Source of the DNA: Vallitaleaceae bacterium
GTDB lineage: Bacteria; Bacillota; Clostridia; Lachnospirales; Vallitaleaceae
Assembly (NCBI GenBank): GCA_028277605.1
Contig: JANQFZ010000046.1
Coordinates: 124,001 to 188,000 of the forward strand
Direction of reading: 5' to 3'
DNA: 64,000 nt
This document shows positions 36,777 to 46,801 of this stretch, in pieces. The notes beneath the pieces are model-generated. The model had not been told where the DNA came from and ran no database searches. It was given only the letters and a program-made list of their open reading frames with translations. Position 1 is the first letter of the stretch, and every line of letters begins with the position of its first letter. Both the position numbers and the translations under genes were made by a program.

Positions 36777-38243
36777 ATGGGAAAAGTAACAGGATTTAAA
36801 GACTATAAAAGAAAGGTTGGCAGCTATAAGCCCGCTGACAAACGTGTTAATAATTTTGATGATATCTATATCCCACTTAACGAAGAGGAAATTGTTAAAC
36901 AAGCGGCTCGATGTATGGATTGCGGTGTTCCATTTTGTAGTCATAGCTGCCCTTTGGGCAATATCATCCCTGATTACAATGATTTAGTGTACAATAAACA
37001 ATGGAAAAAAGCACTTGAAGTCCTTCATACAACCAATAATTTTCCTGAATTTACAGGTAAGATTTGTCCTGCATTATGTGAATCAGCTTGTGTACTTGGG
37101 ATTAATCAGGCTCCAGTTACCTGTCGACAGATAGAATTAGCAATAGTACTCAAAGGATGGGAGGAAGGTTGGATTGAACCTAAGCCATCATCAATTAAAA
37201 CAGGAAAAAAGGTTGCTATTGTTGGATCTGGACCTGCTGGTATGGCCGCGGCACAGCAATTAGCAAGAGTCGGTCATGATGTAACCGTCTACGAACGTGC
37301 AAATGCTGTTGGAGGATGCTTAAGATACGGTATTCCAGATTATAAGCTCCCTAAATCTTATATTGATAGACGTGTGGAACAAATGAAGGCTGAAGGTGTT
37401 ACTTTTATCCTTAATACCAATGTGGGAATAGATGTTGATATTGAGGATTTGAAAAAAGAGTTTGATATCATCTGTCTTGCTGGAGGCTCAACGGAACCAA
37501 GGGATTTAGCAGTATCGGGTCGAAGATTAAGAGGTATACATTTTGCTATGGACTACTTGCAACAGCAGAATCAACTAAATGCAGGTCTACCGATTAAAAG
37601 CCACAAAATTATCACTGCCAAAGATAAAAATGTCATTGTTATTGGTGGCGGTGATACAGGTTCAGACTGTGTTGGTACTGCAATTAGACAAGGTGCAGCA
37701 AATGTTGTTCAATTAGAATTACTTCCAATGCCTCCACTTGAAAGAAATGAGTTTTATCCATGGCCTACCTACCCTATGATATTACGAACATCAACTTCTC
37801 ATGAAGAAGCAGAAGCAAAGTTTGGTAAGGATATTAGAAATTACAGTATTTCAACTGAGTCCTTTGAAGGAGAAAAAGGTCAGGTAAAGAAACTCAACTG
37901 TATGAAACTTGATTGGTCTGAGCCAGATAAAAATGGACGCAGACAAATGCAGCCCATTGAAGGCAGTGAGTTTTCTATTGATGCAGATCTCGTCCTATTT
38001 GCTATGGGATTTTTACATCCTGAGCATCACGGCTTATTAGATACGCTTGGTGTTGATTACGATGTTAGGGGCAATGTTGCAACAACTAAAGACTATATGA
38101 CTTCTGTAGAAGGTATTTTTGCCGCTGGAGATATGAGAAGAGGTCAGTCACTTGTGGTTCATGCTATAGCAGAGGGAAGAAAGCTCGCACACTCTGTTGA
38201 TAAATATTTGATGGGTAAAACCTATTTAAGAAGCTCTTTGTAA
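36777..38243 (+). CDS. gltD: Glutamate synthase small subunit
   Basis: A 488-residue NAD(P)H-dependent partner of GltB. N-terminal cysteines for two 4Fe-4S clusters are present (CMDCGVPFCSHSCPLG and CPALCESAC). FAD binding is shown by GSGPAGMAAAQQLARVGHDV near residue 150, NAD(P)H binding by VIGGGDTGSDCVGTA near 295, and the C-terminal FAD motif by GIFAAGDMRRGQSLVV. It passes electrons from NAD(P)H to GltB. An AGGAGG site overlaps the end of gltB. A strong terminator follows 26 bases after the stop. Confidence 0.98.
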   Translation: MGKVTGFKDYKRKVGSYKPADKRVNNFDDIYIPLNEEEIVKQAARCMDCGVPFCSHSCPLGNIIPDYNDLVYNKQWKKALEVLHTTNNFPEFTGKICPALCESACVLGINQAPVTCRQIELAIVLKGWEEGWIEPKPSSIKTGKKVAIVGSGPAGMAAAQQLARVGHDVTVYERANAVGGCLRYGIPDYKLPKSYIDRRVEQMKAEGVTFILNTNVGIDVDIEDLKKEFDIICLAGGSTEPRDLAVSGRRLRGIHFAMDYLQQQNQLNAGLPIKSHKIITAKDKNVIVIGGGDTGSDCVGTAIRQGAANVVQLELLPMPPLERNEFYPWPTYPMILRTSTSHEEAEAKFGKDIRNYSISTESFEGEKGQVKKLNCMKLDWSEPDKNGRRQMQPIEGSEFSIDADLVLFAMGFLHPEHHGLLDTLGVDYDVRGNVATTKDYMTSVEGIFAAGDMRRGQSLVVHAIAEGRKLAHSVDKYLMGKTYLRSSL

Positions 38244-38268
38244 TTTTGGTAATTAGATAAAGACTGTT

Positions 38269-38316
38269 AGAACTACCTTTAAGCGCAAAGGTTACGTGCA
38301 AAGGTAGTTCTTTTTT
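38269..38316 (+). terminator. gltBD terminator
   Basis: AGAACTACCTTT (38269-38280) pairs perfectly with AAAGGTAGTTCT (38300-38311), followed by a T run. A 12-base stem with a 19-base loop is a strong Rho-independent terminator. Confidence 0.92.
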
Positions 38317-38475
38317 ATAGGGTGTTCTATAGATTAGCTAAACATAAATTTAATTTTATTTTTTAACGATTTATGGTAAAATTTATAGGATTGACTATAG
38401 TAATTCTAAAAATATTGGAATCCTTAGATTTCATAGAACTAGAATGACTTGTTATTAATTTAAGGAGGCACAACT

Positions 38476-40455
38476 ATGAACTTTAATTTTGGAAAGGGGT
38501 ATTGGAAATCATTTGAGGATGGCATACAAAGAGAATGGGTCATTACAAATGGTATCGGCGGCTATGCAGGCAGTTCTATTATTAATGCCAATACGAGAAA
38601 GCATCATGGCTTACTCATTGCTAGTCTTCATCCCCCAGTGGATCGGTTTTTAATCCTATCTAAAATAAATGAAACATTGCAAATCGAAGATAGGAACTAT
38701 TCATTTAATGCAACTCAAAGACCCGGTTGGACAGAAAATGGTCATCATCATTTGCAGAGAAGCTTATTTAATCCACTACCTACATTCAACTATCAAGTGG
38801 AGGATTTTTTTCTAGATAAGACACTTGCACTAGATTATGGAAAAAATACGGTTGTTATCCAATACAGCATAAAAAATGGTTCAAAGAATGTTAATCTTTC
38901 GCTAACACCTTTATTTAATTTTCGTAGACATGGGGATAGGATAGAACGTCAAGAGCTAAATTTTAAAGAAGAAATAAAGGACGATATGATCTGTTTAATG
39001 CCCAACAAGCGTAAGGATGTTACAATTAAGTTTAAATCCGAGATAGGCGAAATAATCCATAGAGACGATCATTATGACGAAGATATGACTTATGCCACAG
39101 AAATAGCTACTGGCATGAAAGCAATTGACAATCACTACACCCCCTACGATTTAGTGATAAATCTTAAGCCATACGAAAGTAAAACCTTCTATGTTATATG
39201 TACATTAGAGGATGATCTACCAAATAATCCTTCTGAGGTTATTCAAGCAGGTAAACAACGTCATCAAGACCTAATCACTCAAGCAGGCTATAAGGATTGG
39301 TTTGCTGATACACTAGTTGCAGCTTCTGATGATTTTATTGTACATAGACAATCGACTCAACTAAAAACTATACTTGCTGGACTTCCTTGGTTTGCAGATT
39401 GGGGTCGTGACACGATGATTGCTTATACTGGGTTAACCCTAGTAACGAAACGGTTTGAGGATGCCAAAGAAATATTATGGACCTTTGCCAAATACGTCAA
39501 AAACGGACTAGTACCCAACATGTTTCCAGATGAAGGAACACCACCATTATATAACACTGCTGATGCATCTCTATGGTATTTCTATGCAGTTGATCAGTAT
39601 CTGAAATACACTAATGATTATGAATTTATATCAAAAGAAATATATCCTGAATTAAAGGCAATCATTGAGGCTTATAGAAATGGTACTGATTTTTCAATAA
39701 ATATGGATACCGATGGTCTAATACATGCAGGTTCAGGACTTGATCAGATCACATGGATGGACGTAAGAGTTGGTGAGTGGGTGGTTACACCAAGACATGG
39801 AAAGCCAGTTGAGATTAATGCTTTATGGTACAATGCTTTACAAGTCATGGCTCAATTAGCTTCACGTTTTGGAGAGGATCCATCACCCTATCAAGTATTG
39901 GCTAAACAGGTTCATCAATCCTTTAATAAAAAATTCTGGAATGATGACAAAAAGTGTTTATATGATGTAGTAGATGAAAATGACTCCAAAATAAGACCTA
40001 ATCAAATATGGGCTGTTTCCCTGCCTCATACGATGTTAGATAATGAAAAGGCTAAACAAGTCGTACAAACAGTTATACAGCATCTCTATGCATCTTACGG
40101 TTTAAGAAGTCTATCCTATTTAGATGAAGACTATATAGGCATCTATAAAGGGCAATTAATAGATAGAGATGCCGCCTATCATCAAGGCACAACTTGGGCA
40201 TTTCCTCTTGGTGGTCTAATCACAGCCTATTGTAAGGTTCATGGTTATTCTAAATCAAGCATTGCCTTCGCTAGACAATTGGTAGCTCCAATCGAAGACC
40301 ATTTAAGAGATGGATGCATTGGTTCTATTGCAGAAATCTTTGATGGAAATGAACCCATAATATCAAGAGGCTGCTATGCACAGGCTTGGAGTGTTGGGGA
40401 GATACTACGCGCCTATGTTGAAGATATACTTTTTAAAGGTGAGTTTACAGATTAG
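38476..40455 (+). CDS. Glycogen debranching enzyme (amylo-1,6-glucosidase, GH133)
   Basis: A 659-residue protein with the archaeal/bacterial-type debranching layout. The N-terminal beta domain (WVITNGIGGYAGSSIINANTRKHHGLLIAS, residues 20-60) is followed by the (alpha/alpha)6 catalytic GDE_C domain from about 280, with WFADWGRDTMIAYTGLTL, GLDQITWMDVRVGEWVVTPRHGKPVEINALWYNAL and LIDRDAAYHQGTTWAFPLGG. It removes alpha-1,6 branches of glycogen or maltodextrin. AAGGAGG precedes the ATG by seven bases. It stands alone but faces the maltodextrin uptake operon, so the two probably work on the same polymer pool. The 232-base leader contains TTGACT but no clear -10. Confidence 0.93.
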   Translation: MNFNFGKGYWKSFEDGIQREWVITNGIGGYAGSSIINANTRKHHGLLIASLHPPVDRFLILSKINETLQIEDRNYSFNATQRPGWTENGHHHLQRSLFNPLPTFNYQVEDFFLDKTLALDYGKNTVVIQYSIKNGSKNVNLSLTPLFNFRRHGDRIERQELNFKEEIKDDMICLMPNKRKDVTIKFKSEIGEIIHRDDHYDEDMTYATEIATGMKAIDNHYTPYDLVINLKPYESKTFYVICTLEDDLPNNPSEVIQAGKQRHQDLITQAGYKDWFADTLVAASDDFIVHRQSTQLKTILAGLPWFADWGRDTMIAYTGLTLVTKRFEDAKEILWTFAKYVKNGLVPNMFPDEGTPPLYNTADASLWYFYAVDQYLKYTNDYEFISKEIYPELKAIIEAYRNGTDFSINMDTDGLIHAGSGLDQITWMDVRVGEWVVTPRHGKPVEINALWYNALQVMAQLASRFGEDPSPYQVLAKQVHQSFNKKFWNDDKKCLYDVVDENDSKIRPNQIWAVSLPHTMLDNEKAKQVVQTVIQHLYASYGLRSLSYLDEDYIGIYKGQLIDRDAAYHQGTTWAFPLGGLITAYCKVHGYSKSSIAFARQLVAPIEDHLRDGCIGSIAEIFDGNEPIISRGCYAQAWSVGEILRAYVEDILFKGEFTD

Positions 40456-40493
40456 CATGTGAACATTATAGTGATAGTACATAGTACACAACC

Positions 40494-40520
40494 ATAGACC
40501 CAAAATTTTTTTGGGTCTAT
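40494..40520. terminator. Bidirectional terminator between debranching enzyme and chemoreceptor genes
   Basis: ATAGACCCAAAA faces TTTGGGTCTAT with A- and T-rich flanks on both sides. It sits between convergent genes and can end transcription from both. Confidence 0.85.
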
Positions 40521-40628
40521 ATTATTCTATAGTATTATTAAACTTATTCATTCTTGTCAAATGATTCTATAAATATTAAACTTAACTTTTTAGTAGCATT
40601 AAAAGTGCATTAGTTATTATGCATTGAC

Positions 40629-42749
40629 CTACGTATTAAATGTATTAATTTTTTCATTAAGATTATCAGTCATAAGGTTTAGTTTAGATACATACTCGGA
40701 TAGTTTTTCCATTGATTTCTCTTGTTCTGCTGTAGATGCTGTTATTTCTTCTGTAGCAGATGCCGATTGTTCTGCTACTGAAGCAATGGATTTAATAGAC
40801 TTTGTTATATTCCCTTTACAGCTATCCATTTCCGTAATGGCTTGGCTTAAATGATAGATTTGATCCTCAATATTTGTAATAGCTTGATTAATATGATTAA
40901 AATCACTGGTTGTATTATCCACATAATCAATCTGCTCTTTATGGATGATATGCACATGCTTAGAAATCTCTTTAACGGCACTAATTCTATTCTTAATCTC
41001 GTTGATAATCTGAGTTATTTTTCTTCCTGCTTCGGCAGATTGTGCTGACAGCTTTCTAATCTCTGAAGCAACAACTGCAAATCCTTTACCTGCTTCTCCT
41101 GCTCTAGCGGCTTCAATGGAAGAATTGAGGGAAAGCAAGTTAGTTGCTTCTGATATAAGAGCAATACTATTTACAATTTCTCCAATGGCAGTAGATGCTT
41201 TACCTAAATCTTCAATAGAATTCATAATATCCTTTATGACTTGCTCAACTGCTTTAGATTTCTCCATAAGCTTTTCTATGGTTAATACACCATTTTCACT
41301 GAGATGATTAGCATCCATTGATGATTTTTTTACATGACTTGAGCAGGCAATGACTTCATTAATTCTATTATTTAAATTCTCTATCATACCTAGACTATCA
41401 TTCACATTGCCAACCTGAGTTTGAAGACCAATAGCTACACTTTCAATAGCAGCTGATACTTCTTTAGATGCATGTAATTCTTTTTCGGCTGTTATCATGA
41501 CATCATTGGATATTTTATAGACTTGTTCAGAATTGACTGCTGACGCAAGAATAAGCCCCTTTACATTGTTTATCATAGCATCAAAAGAATCACATAACTC
41601 CCCAAATTCATCCCTTCTATTTATATTGGTTTTAACAGTAAAATCACCTTTTTCTACTCTCTTAATCACTATAATTATTCTCTTAATAACATTAGAAAAA
41701 TTAATTGACATGATAATCATTGCTATGGAAATAGCAATCAGTAATAGTACGCCTACTGTAAAGATATAGGTGCTTAGGCTTTTCACATTACCAAGAATGC
41801 TCGTCATGGGCGATAATTGAATGGTTATCCAACCGGATATTTTAGATTGATTAAAAGCAACAAAGTAATCCTTGGTTGAAAAAGTACCCATTGTGTCTGT
41901 AGCTTCCATAATTTTTTGGTAGAGTTCTTGTTCTTGATAAGTTTCGTTTGACATTTGCTTGGAATCTACAGATTGTGCTAACCTATTGCCTTTATGATCC
42001 ATGATGAGTAACTGAGTACCATCATCTGACAAGCCTTGCATACTTTCTATTAAGTCATTAAATAATGTTGGCTTGAGATTAATGAGTAAAATACCATGAA
42101 AATTTGAGTTGTTTTTTCTTCCATTCATTCTGCACCATCTAGCTAATGTAAATACAGGTATTGGTGATGTGGAATACTCCTCATCATGTAATTCAACCCA
42201 ATAGCATAGTCCTTTTTCACTTTCGCTTAGATCCTTCATGTACTTGTAGGCTGTTAAGTCAGTATAAAACATTTGATTATCCTTAGCAAGTGTATCATTA
42301 AAAGAGCCATCTCCAAAACTTATGTCTTGATCACGAATAATCTGTATAGATTTAATGTGTTTATCCATCTTAATATAGTTTCTCAAAAAGGATTGTGTAA
42401 TGCCAGAATACACACTATTTCTATAGATTGGATCCCATGTAGTTGAGTTATCCCCAAGAAAATCTGATAAAGTGTGGCTATCATAAATACTCAATTTATT
42501 TAGCATGATATCATTAGACAGTTTTCTATACTGATTAGCAATAACATTCATATATAGATCCAGCTTTTTCATTTCACTGATGGATAATAATTCTTTTTCT
42601 TGTAAAAGTATATCACGAGTTCTTGTTTGTGCTATATAGGCTAATATGAATAACACAAGACAAATACTTGGTATAATCATCCCAATAAGCTTTGCAACGA
42701 TTGGTATTCTAATCTTAAAAACCTTAAGCTTACTTTTAGCTTTTGTCAA
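40629..42749 (-). CDS. Methyl-accepting chemotaxis protein in the maltodextrin operon
   Basis: A 706-residue chemoreceptor. The first membrane span is near residues 17-38, a large extracellular dCache-like sensor (about 40-310) with [14 protein letters not shown] and [16 protein letters not shown] follows, and the second span is near 320-345. Then come a HAMP domain ([24 protein letters not shown]) and a long signalling coiled coil with the tip [33 protein letters not shown]. The tip varies from the usual LALNASIEA. I start it at a TTG (42749) because AGGAGG ends seven bases before it, whereas the GTG nine bases upstream overlaps that site. It lies 53 bases after malG on the same strand, so it probably senses sugar or loaded binding protein for this transporter. 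Confidence 0.9.
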   Translation of the reverse strand: MTKAKSKLKVFKIRIPIVAKLIGMIIPSICLVLFILAYIAQTRTRDILLQEKELLSISEMKKLDLYMNVIANQYRKLSNDIMLNKLSIYDSHTLSDFLGDNSTTWDPIYRNSVYSGITQSFLRNYIKMDKHIKSIQIIRDQDISFGDGSFNDTLAKDNQMFYTDLTAYKYMKDLSESEKGLCYWVELHDEEYSTSPIPVFTLARWCRMNGRKNNSNFHGILLINLKPTLFNDLIESMQGLSDDGTQLLIMDHKGNRLAQSVDSKQMSNETYQEQELYQKIMEATDTMGTFSTKDYFVAFNQSKISGWITIQLSPMTSILGNVKSLSTYIFTVGVLLLIAISIAMIIMSINFSNVIKRIIIVIKRVEKGDFTVKTNINRRDEFGELCDSFDAMINNVKGLILASAVNSEQVYKISNDVMITAEKELHASKEVSAAIESVAIGLQTQVGNVNDSLGMIENLNNRINEVIACSSHVKKSSMDANHLSENGVLTIEKLMEKSKAVEQVIKDIMNSIEDLGKASTAIGEIVNSIALISEATNLLSLNSSIEAARAGEAGKGFAVVASEIRKLSAQSAEAGRKITQIINEIKNRISAVKEISKHVHIIHKEQIDYVDNTTSDFNHINQAITNIEDQIYHLSQAITEMDSCKGNITKSIKSIASVAEQSASATEEITASTAEQEKSMEKLSEYVSKLNLMTDNLNEKINTFNT

Positions 42750-42802
42750 AACGTACACCTCCTATATCGTTAAATAACAACCTTTTCCTTTACATTTTAC
42801 AG

Positions 42803-45292
42803 CTAACCCTTGACAGCTCCAGAAGACAGTCCTTGAACAATATACTTTTGGAAAAAGCCAAACAACAACGTTATAGGTACACCAACCAGTACGGCTCCTG
42901 CTGCAAACATAGTAAAATAGTTGTTCGTTTGCCCATCAATCAGATTAAAGAGTCCAATCGCTAAGGTTCTATTTTTATCTGAGGTTAGAATAAACTGCGC
43001 TAATATATATTCCATCCACGGAGCATAAAAAGCCGTCACAGCTACGAAAGCTATAATCGGTCTGCCTAAAGGCAGTATGATTTTCCAGAATGTCTTCATG
43101 TGTCCTGCACCATCAATTCTTGCTGCTTCATCTAAGCTCTTATCGATGGTATCAAAATACCCTTTCACCAGCCATGTATTATAGGGTATCCCCCCTGCTA
43201 CATATATTAAAACTAATCCTAAATGTGTATCAATCAAAGAATCTGTTCCTAGAAGAGGTCTTAATATGGTAATATAGGATAGCAGCTGATATATCGCTGT
43301 AATTGCAATAAAGTTAGGAAAGCCTTGTATAACTAGCATACCCATTAAACCGCTTTTTTTACCTTTGAAACGAAACCTTGAAAAAACATAAGCAGTAGTA
43401 ACAAAAAATAACAGTGAAAGCCCCGTTTGTGCTATAGCTATTTTAAACGTATTCCAATACCAGTAAATGTATTTTGTATTAGTAAATAAACGTTGAAATT
43501 GCAATAGCGATGGATTTTTTGGAATAGGACTTATACCAACAGATACTAAACTTTGCGAGGTGTTAAAAGAAGCCCCTATCACCCATGTGAGTGGATAAAC
43601 CACAATGAAGCCTACTAGAATAAGAAAAACTCCAGTTAATGCCTTGAGAAACACCCTCTTATTAATGAACGCCAATACAATTAAACCAATTAACAAAAGG
43701 ATACTCGCAATCTTAATAACGTCTAGTCCTATCTTATTAAATTTAAATATGAAAACTGCTTCAGTTGTATTTGGTGTAATATTAATGGCATCTTTTCTTA
43801 CTGGTACGCCCCCAACTTGAAAATTAACTTGATCCATTTGCGTATTTTTAAACATATTGTCTTTATATTGTACCAGTATATGACCTTCTAATGTTAATTT
43901 AACCATGGTTTCTAACGGCTCATCAAAGTCCATATACCAAACTTGATACTGATTAAATGCTTGAGACCTTGCTTCAAAAGATGGCTGCTTCTTAATCTTA
44001 ATATCCTTAATGGATTGCTGTAATAAAGCTAATAGATGATTTGCTTTCTTAGCGTATTTTTCATTGAGTGTCTCAATGTCTCTTCTTAACCCTTCTAAAA
44101 GGACATCTTGATTCATTGCTAAAGTATCAATATTATTACTATCTACCTTTTTTTCATAGCTCTCATTTAAGACTTTTAGGTCATCTCTATACTGATTGTA
44201 TTGAAGATTAACACCTTCAATAAACTTAACCTCTTCTTGAGATAATTGATAATGGTGGATTTGATCCTTTTTATTATTCAGCTTTATACCCTTATCATAA
44301 ACCGTCATGAATTCTGGAGATTTATTAGAATAGATAAGATACTTACATTTAAGCTTAGTAATATAGGGTACCATATACGTATTATTTTGGTAGTCTTCAT
44401 AAATATAATTGATTCTTTGAACAGCACAACCATTATGTATCTGATCAATTTTTTTATAAGCGATATTAGCATAAATCTCACTTTTATTTCTACTTACTTC
44501 TGCTATGGTAACCTCCTCACCTGATTGTTGAATGACTTGAGACAATTGCTCTTTCATTTGATAGATGGCAAGCTTCTCTGTCTCATCCTTAATACGTTTA
44601 ATAATTGTATCCTTAATCTTAGTCAATCGATTATAAACAACTTTTATCTGATTACCCCTCATGTCTTGTATATCTTTTCTAATACTCTCAAGAAGCTTTA
44701 CTGCCTGCTTATCTTCCTTATTTTTTTCTATGTTGTGATTAAGTTCTATAATAATACTTTGAATAGAGGCTGTTTTATTACCATTTCTAATGGCATTTAT
44801 TTGATTTAACGTTTCATCCATAGTATAGGGTCTATCCTCATGAATATCCGTTACTATATGCTCCATAGATTGGATAAGTGATTGGATCTGTTCTAACTGA
44901 ATGGGTGTTAAAGCTATTTTGGCTTTTTGTTTACTGTCTTGTAGTATTTCAATGCTCTCCTGCAATTTTTCAATTAGATATGCTTCATATTTATCCTTGT
45001 AGTCGGATTGGTATCTTTTCTCACTATACTCAAGCATCAGGGTTTCGTCATATACTTTTTTAAAGACAAAGGCTACATTACCCTTCAATCGATTATTAAC
45101 TTTGAATTCTGAAAAAGTATACTCTAAACCTAATAGCCCCGTTTCATCGTTATATTGGTACTGTGATAACTGCTCTAACAATGTGTTCTTATTCTCTTTA
45201 GGCTTAGCCAACTTTCCTTGCTGAGCACATCCAGATATTAATACTATACTTAAGACTATACTCACAATGATTTTCATACTTCTCATTTTCAT
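42803..45292 (-). CDS. MalG-type permease with lipoprotein/coiled-coil N-terminal extension
   Basis: This 829-residue protein is about three times the usual MalG length. The C-terminal 280 residues are a standard permease with EAA loop IDKSLDEAARIDGAGHMKTF and the final GLSSGAVKG. The first 540 residues are extra: a lipoprotein-type signal with lipobox LISGC (Cys22), then mostly helical, Lys/Glu/Gln-rich coiled coil (about 80-470) and a beta-rich part before the first membrane span near 545. ATGs at 45292 and 45286 are both usable; AAGGGG suits the second better. The extension should lie outside the membrane and might hold the binding protein, scaffold starch, or meet the wall. Similar extended MalG forms may exist in other clostridia, which I could not check. 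Confidence 0.87.
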   Translation of the reverse strand: MKMRSMKIIVSIVLSIVLISGCAQQGKLAKPKENKNTLLEQLSQYQYNDETGLLGLEYTFSEFKVNNRLKGNVAFVFKKVYDETLMLEYSEKRYQSDYKDKYEAYLIEKLQESIEILQDSKQKAKIALTPIQLEQIQSLIQSMEHIVTDIHEDRPYTMDETLNQINAIRNGNKTASIQSIIIELNHNIEKNKEDKQAVKLLESIRKDIQDMRGNQIKVVYNRLTKIKDTIIKRIKDETEKLAIYQMKEQLSQVIQQSGEEVTIAEVSRNKSEIYANIAYKKIDQIHNGCAVQRINYIYEDYQNNTYMVPYITKLKCKYLIYSNKSPEFMTVYDKGIKLNNKKDQIHHYQLSQEEVKFIEGVNLQYNQYRDDLKVLNESYEKKVDSNNIDTLAMNQDVLLEGLRRDIETLNEKYAKKANHLLALLQQSIKDIKIKKQPSFEARSQAFNQYQVWYMDFDEPLETMVKLTLEGHILVQYKDNMFKNTQMDQVNFQVGGVPVRKDAINITPNTTEAVFIFKFNKIGLDVIKIASILLLIGLIVLAFINKRVFLKALTGVFLILVGFIVVYPLTWVIGASFNTSQSLVSVGISPIPKNPSLLQFQRLFTNTKYIYWYWNTFKIAIAQTGLSLLFFVTTAYVFSRFRFKGKKSGLMGMLVIQGFPNFIAITAIYQLLSYITILRPLLGTDSLIDTHLGLVLIYVAGGIPYNTWLVKGYFDTIDKSLDEAARIDGAGHMKTFWKIILPLGRPIIAFVAVTAFYAPWMEYILAQFILTSDKNRTLAIGLFNLIDGQTNNYFTMFAAGAVLVGVPITLLFGFFQKYIVQGLSSGAVKG

Positions 45293-45304
45293 TCCCCTTA
45301 ACTT

Positions 45305-46621
45305 TTAGTATTCATCATTTTTAAATGCCTTGGTTCTTCTGAGATTATAAATAGAAAACACTGCTACAATGATAAAAATCAAAACAGACATAACGGCAGC
45401 CCGATTGTAATATCTATCTTCATTGGTCAGCTTAAATATCCATGTTATTAATATATCTGTTGCTCCTGCTCCTGATTCAGGTGCATAATACCCCGCTGGG
45501 TTGCCTCTGGTTAAGAAATAAACACCACCAAAATTATTGAAATTAAAAGCAAAGGTCATGATAAGCAGTGGTGCTACGGATGTAATCACTAATGGTAATG
45601 TAATGCGTGAGAATTTTTGAAATTTATTGGCTCCATCAATCTCAGCAGCTTCATAAATATCTGGTGAAATACTGGTCATTACCCCTGTTAATAATGCCAT
45701 AAAATAAGGGAATCCTAACCAGACAGCAACTGCTATACAAGTGACCCTTGCCATCATAGGATCTGATAACCATCCGATATTTTCTTTGAACAAACCAAAA
45801 TATGGGTGGATGATCCCCAGTTCCTTTAGAGTAAGATTAATAGGTCCATACTGCCCATTGAGTAAATTACTAAAAACCAATAAAGAAATAACACCAGGAA
45901 CTGCATAAGGAAGAAAATAGAGTGTTCTCCAAAATCTTTTATATTTCACATACTCACTGTTGAGTAAAATGGCAATAAACAGTCCAACAGAAAAATTAAA
46001 AAATGTAACGCTAACCGCCCATACAATTGTCCACCAAAAAACCCCAACAAACGTTTCGTTCCAAACTGGCATTTTTAGAAATTCTTTAAATGTATTCAAT
46101 CCAACCCAATCCACCAATTTGGCTGGAGGGATATGGTCTGGACTAGAATAATTCGTAAACGCAATAAAAACCGAAAACAGGATGGGTAGCAAAACGAAGA
46201 ATAATATCATTACAAAAGAGGGCATCGTAATAATATAAGGAAAAGACTTCTCCCAAAAATTCTTAACAAATTGTTTAAATGTTGGCGGCTGACCACCTTT
46301 ATCTAGTTTTCTCCCAGCGATAACAGCATCGTAAATATTGAGTACATAGACCATAAGAATAAGAAACAACACTAATAACGAAATAATACCAGATATCATA
46401 AACCGAATGGAATGATCGTTTAAAGCCGCATTTGTGTTCCCAGTAACCGTCCCTAAGGAAAATAGCCCATAAAAATTATGAATTAATTTAGGGATAAAAA
46501 TCAGTGAAATAAGTTCAAATAGTAAAAATATACCACCCTTTATGTACTCTTTTGTTATGACTAACTGCCCCAATCCCATGAACAGTGTTGAAAGTAAACC
46601 TGCTTTTTTTGACTGATTCAT
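45305..46621 (-). CDS. Maltodextrin ABC transporter permease, MalF type
   Basis: A 438-residue permease. A MalF-like N-terminal extension with extra membrane spans (LLSTLFMGLGQL, GGIFLLFELISLIFIP, and a third near residue 80-100) precedes the core six-span domain. The EAA loop ISPDIYEAAEIDGANKFQKF is near residue 335. The start at 46621 (MNQSKKAGL) follows GAAAGGAG by seven bases; the 14-codon longer frame from 46663 covers that site. It pairs with the extended MalG downstream (12-base gap) and receives sugar from the binding protein upstream. No ATPase gene is present. Confidence 0.92.
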   Translation of the reverse strand: MNQSKKAGLLSTLFMGLGQLVITKEYIKGGIFLLFELISLIFIPKLIHNFYGLFSLGTVTGNTNAALNDHSIRFMISGIISLLVLFLILMVYVLNIYDAVIAGRKLDKGGQPPTFKQFVKNFWEKSFPYIITMPSFVMILFFVLLPILFSVFIAFTNYSSPDHIPPAKLVDWVGLNTFKEFLKMPVWNETFVGVFWWTIVWAVSVTFFNFSVGLFIAILLNSEYVKYKRFWRTLYFLPYAVPGVISLLVFSNLLNGQYGPINLTLKELGIIHPYFGLFKENIGWLSDPMMARVTCIAVAVWLGFPYFMALLTGVMTSISPDIYEAAEIDGANKFQKFSRITLPLVITSVAPLLIMTFAFNFNNFGGVYFLTRGNPAGYYAPESGAGATDILITWIFKLTNEDRYYNRAAVMSVLIFIIVAVFSIYNLRRTKAFKNDEY

Positions 46622-46674
46622 TTTAGACTCCTTTCTATCTATAGACAAGACTTCAAAATCCATTATAAAACTTT

Positions 46675-46707
46675 CAGGCCCTCAAACAATTATGTTTTAA
46701 GGGCCTG
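46675..46707 (-). terminator. malE-malF intercistronic stem-loop
   Basis: CAGGCCCT (46675-46682) pairs with AGGGCCTG (46700-46707), extended by AAAC/GTTT after a mismatch. It lies in the 180-base gap between malE and malF and is not followed by a strong T run. Stem-loops here typically shield the malE message and reduce readthrough, giving more binding protein than permease. Confidence 0.65.
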
Positions 46708-46801
46708 TACTCCATGTTATTATTATATATACCATTTCTTTTCTCTTATTTTGTAGTTATAACAGCCCCCTATCCTATTACTCATCAATAACTTGACATC
46801 C

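Noticed and set aside
42803..45292. Extended MalG as two genes joined by a frameshift error
   Set aside because: The frame is continuous, the linker leads smoothly into the first membrane span, and there is no ribosome site or start codon that clearly divides it.
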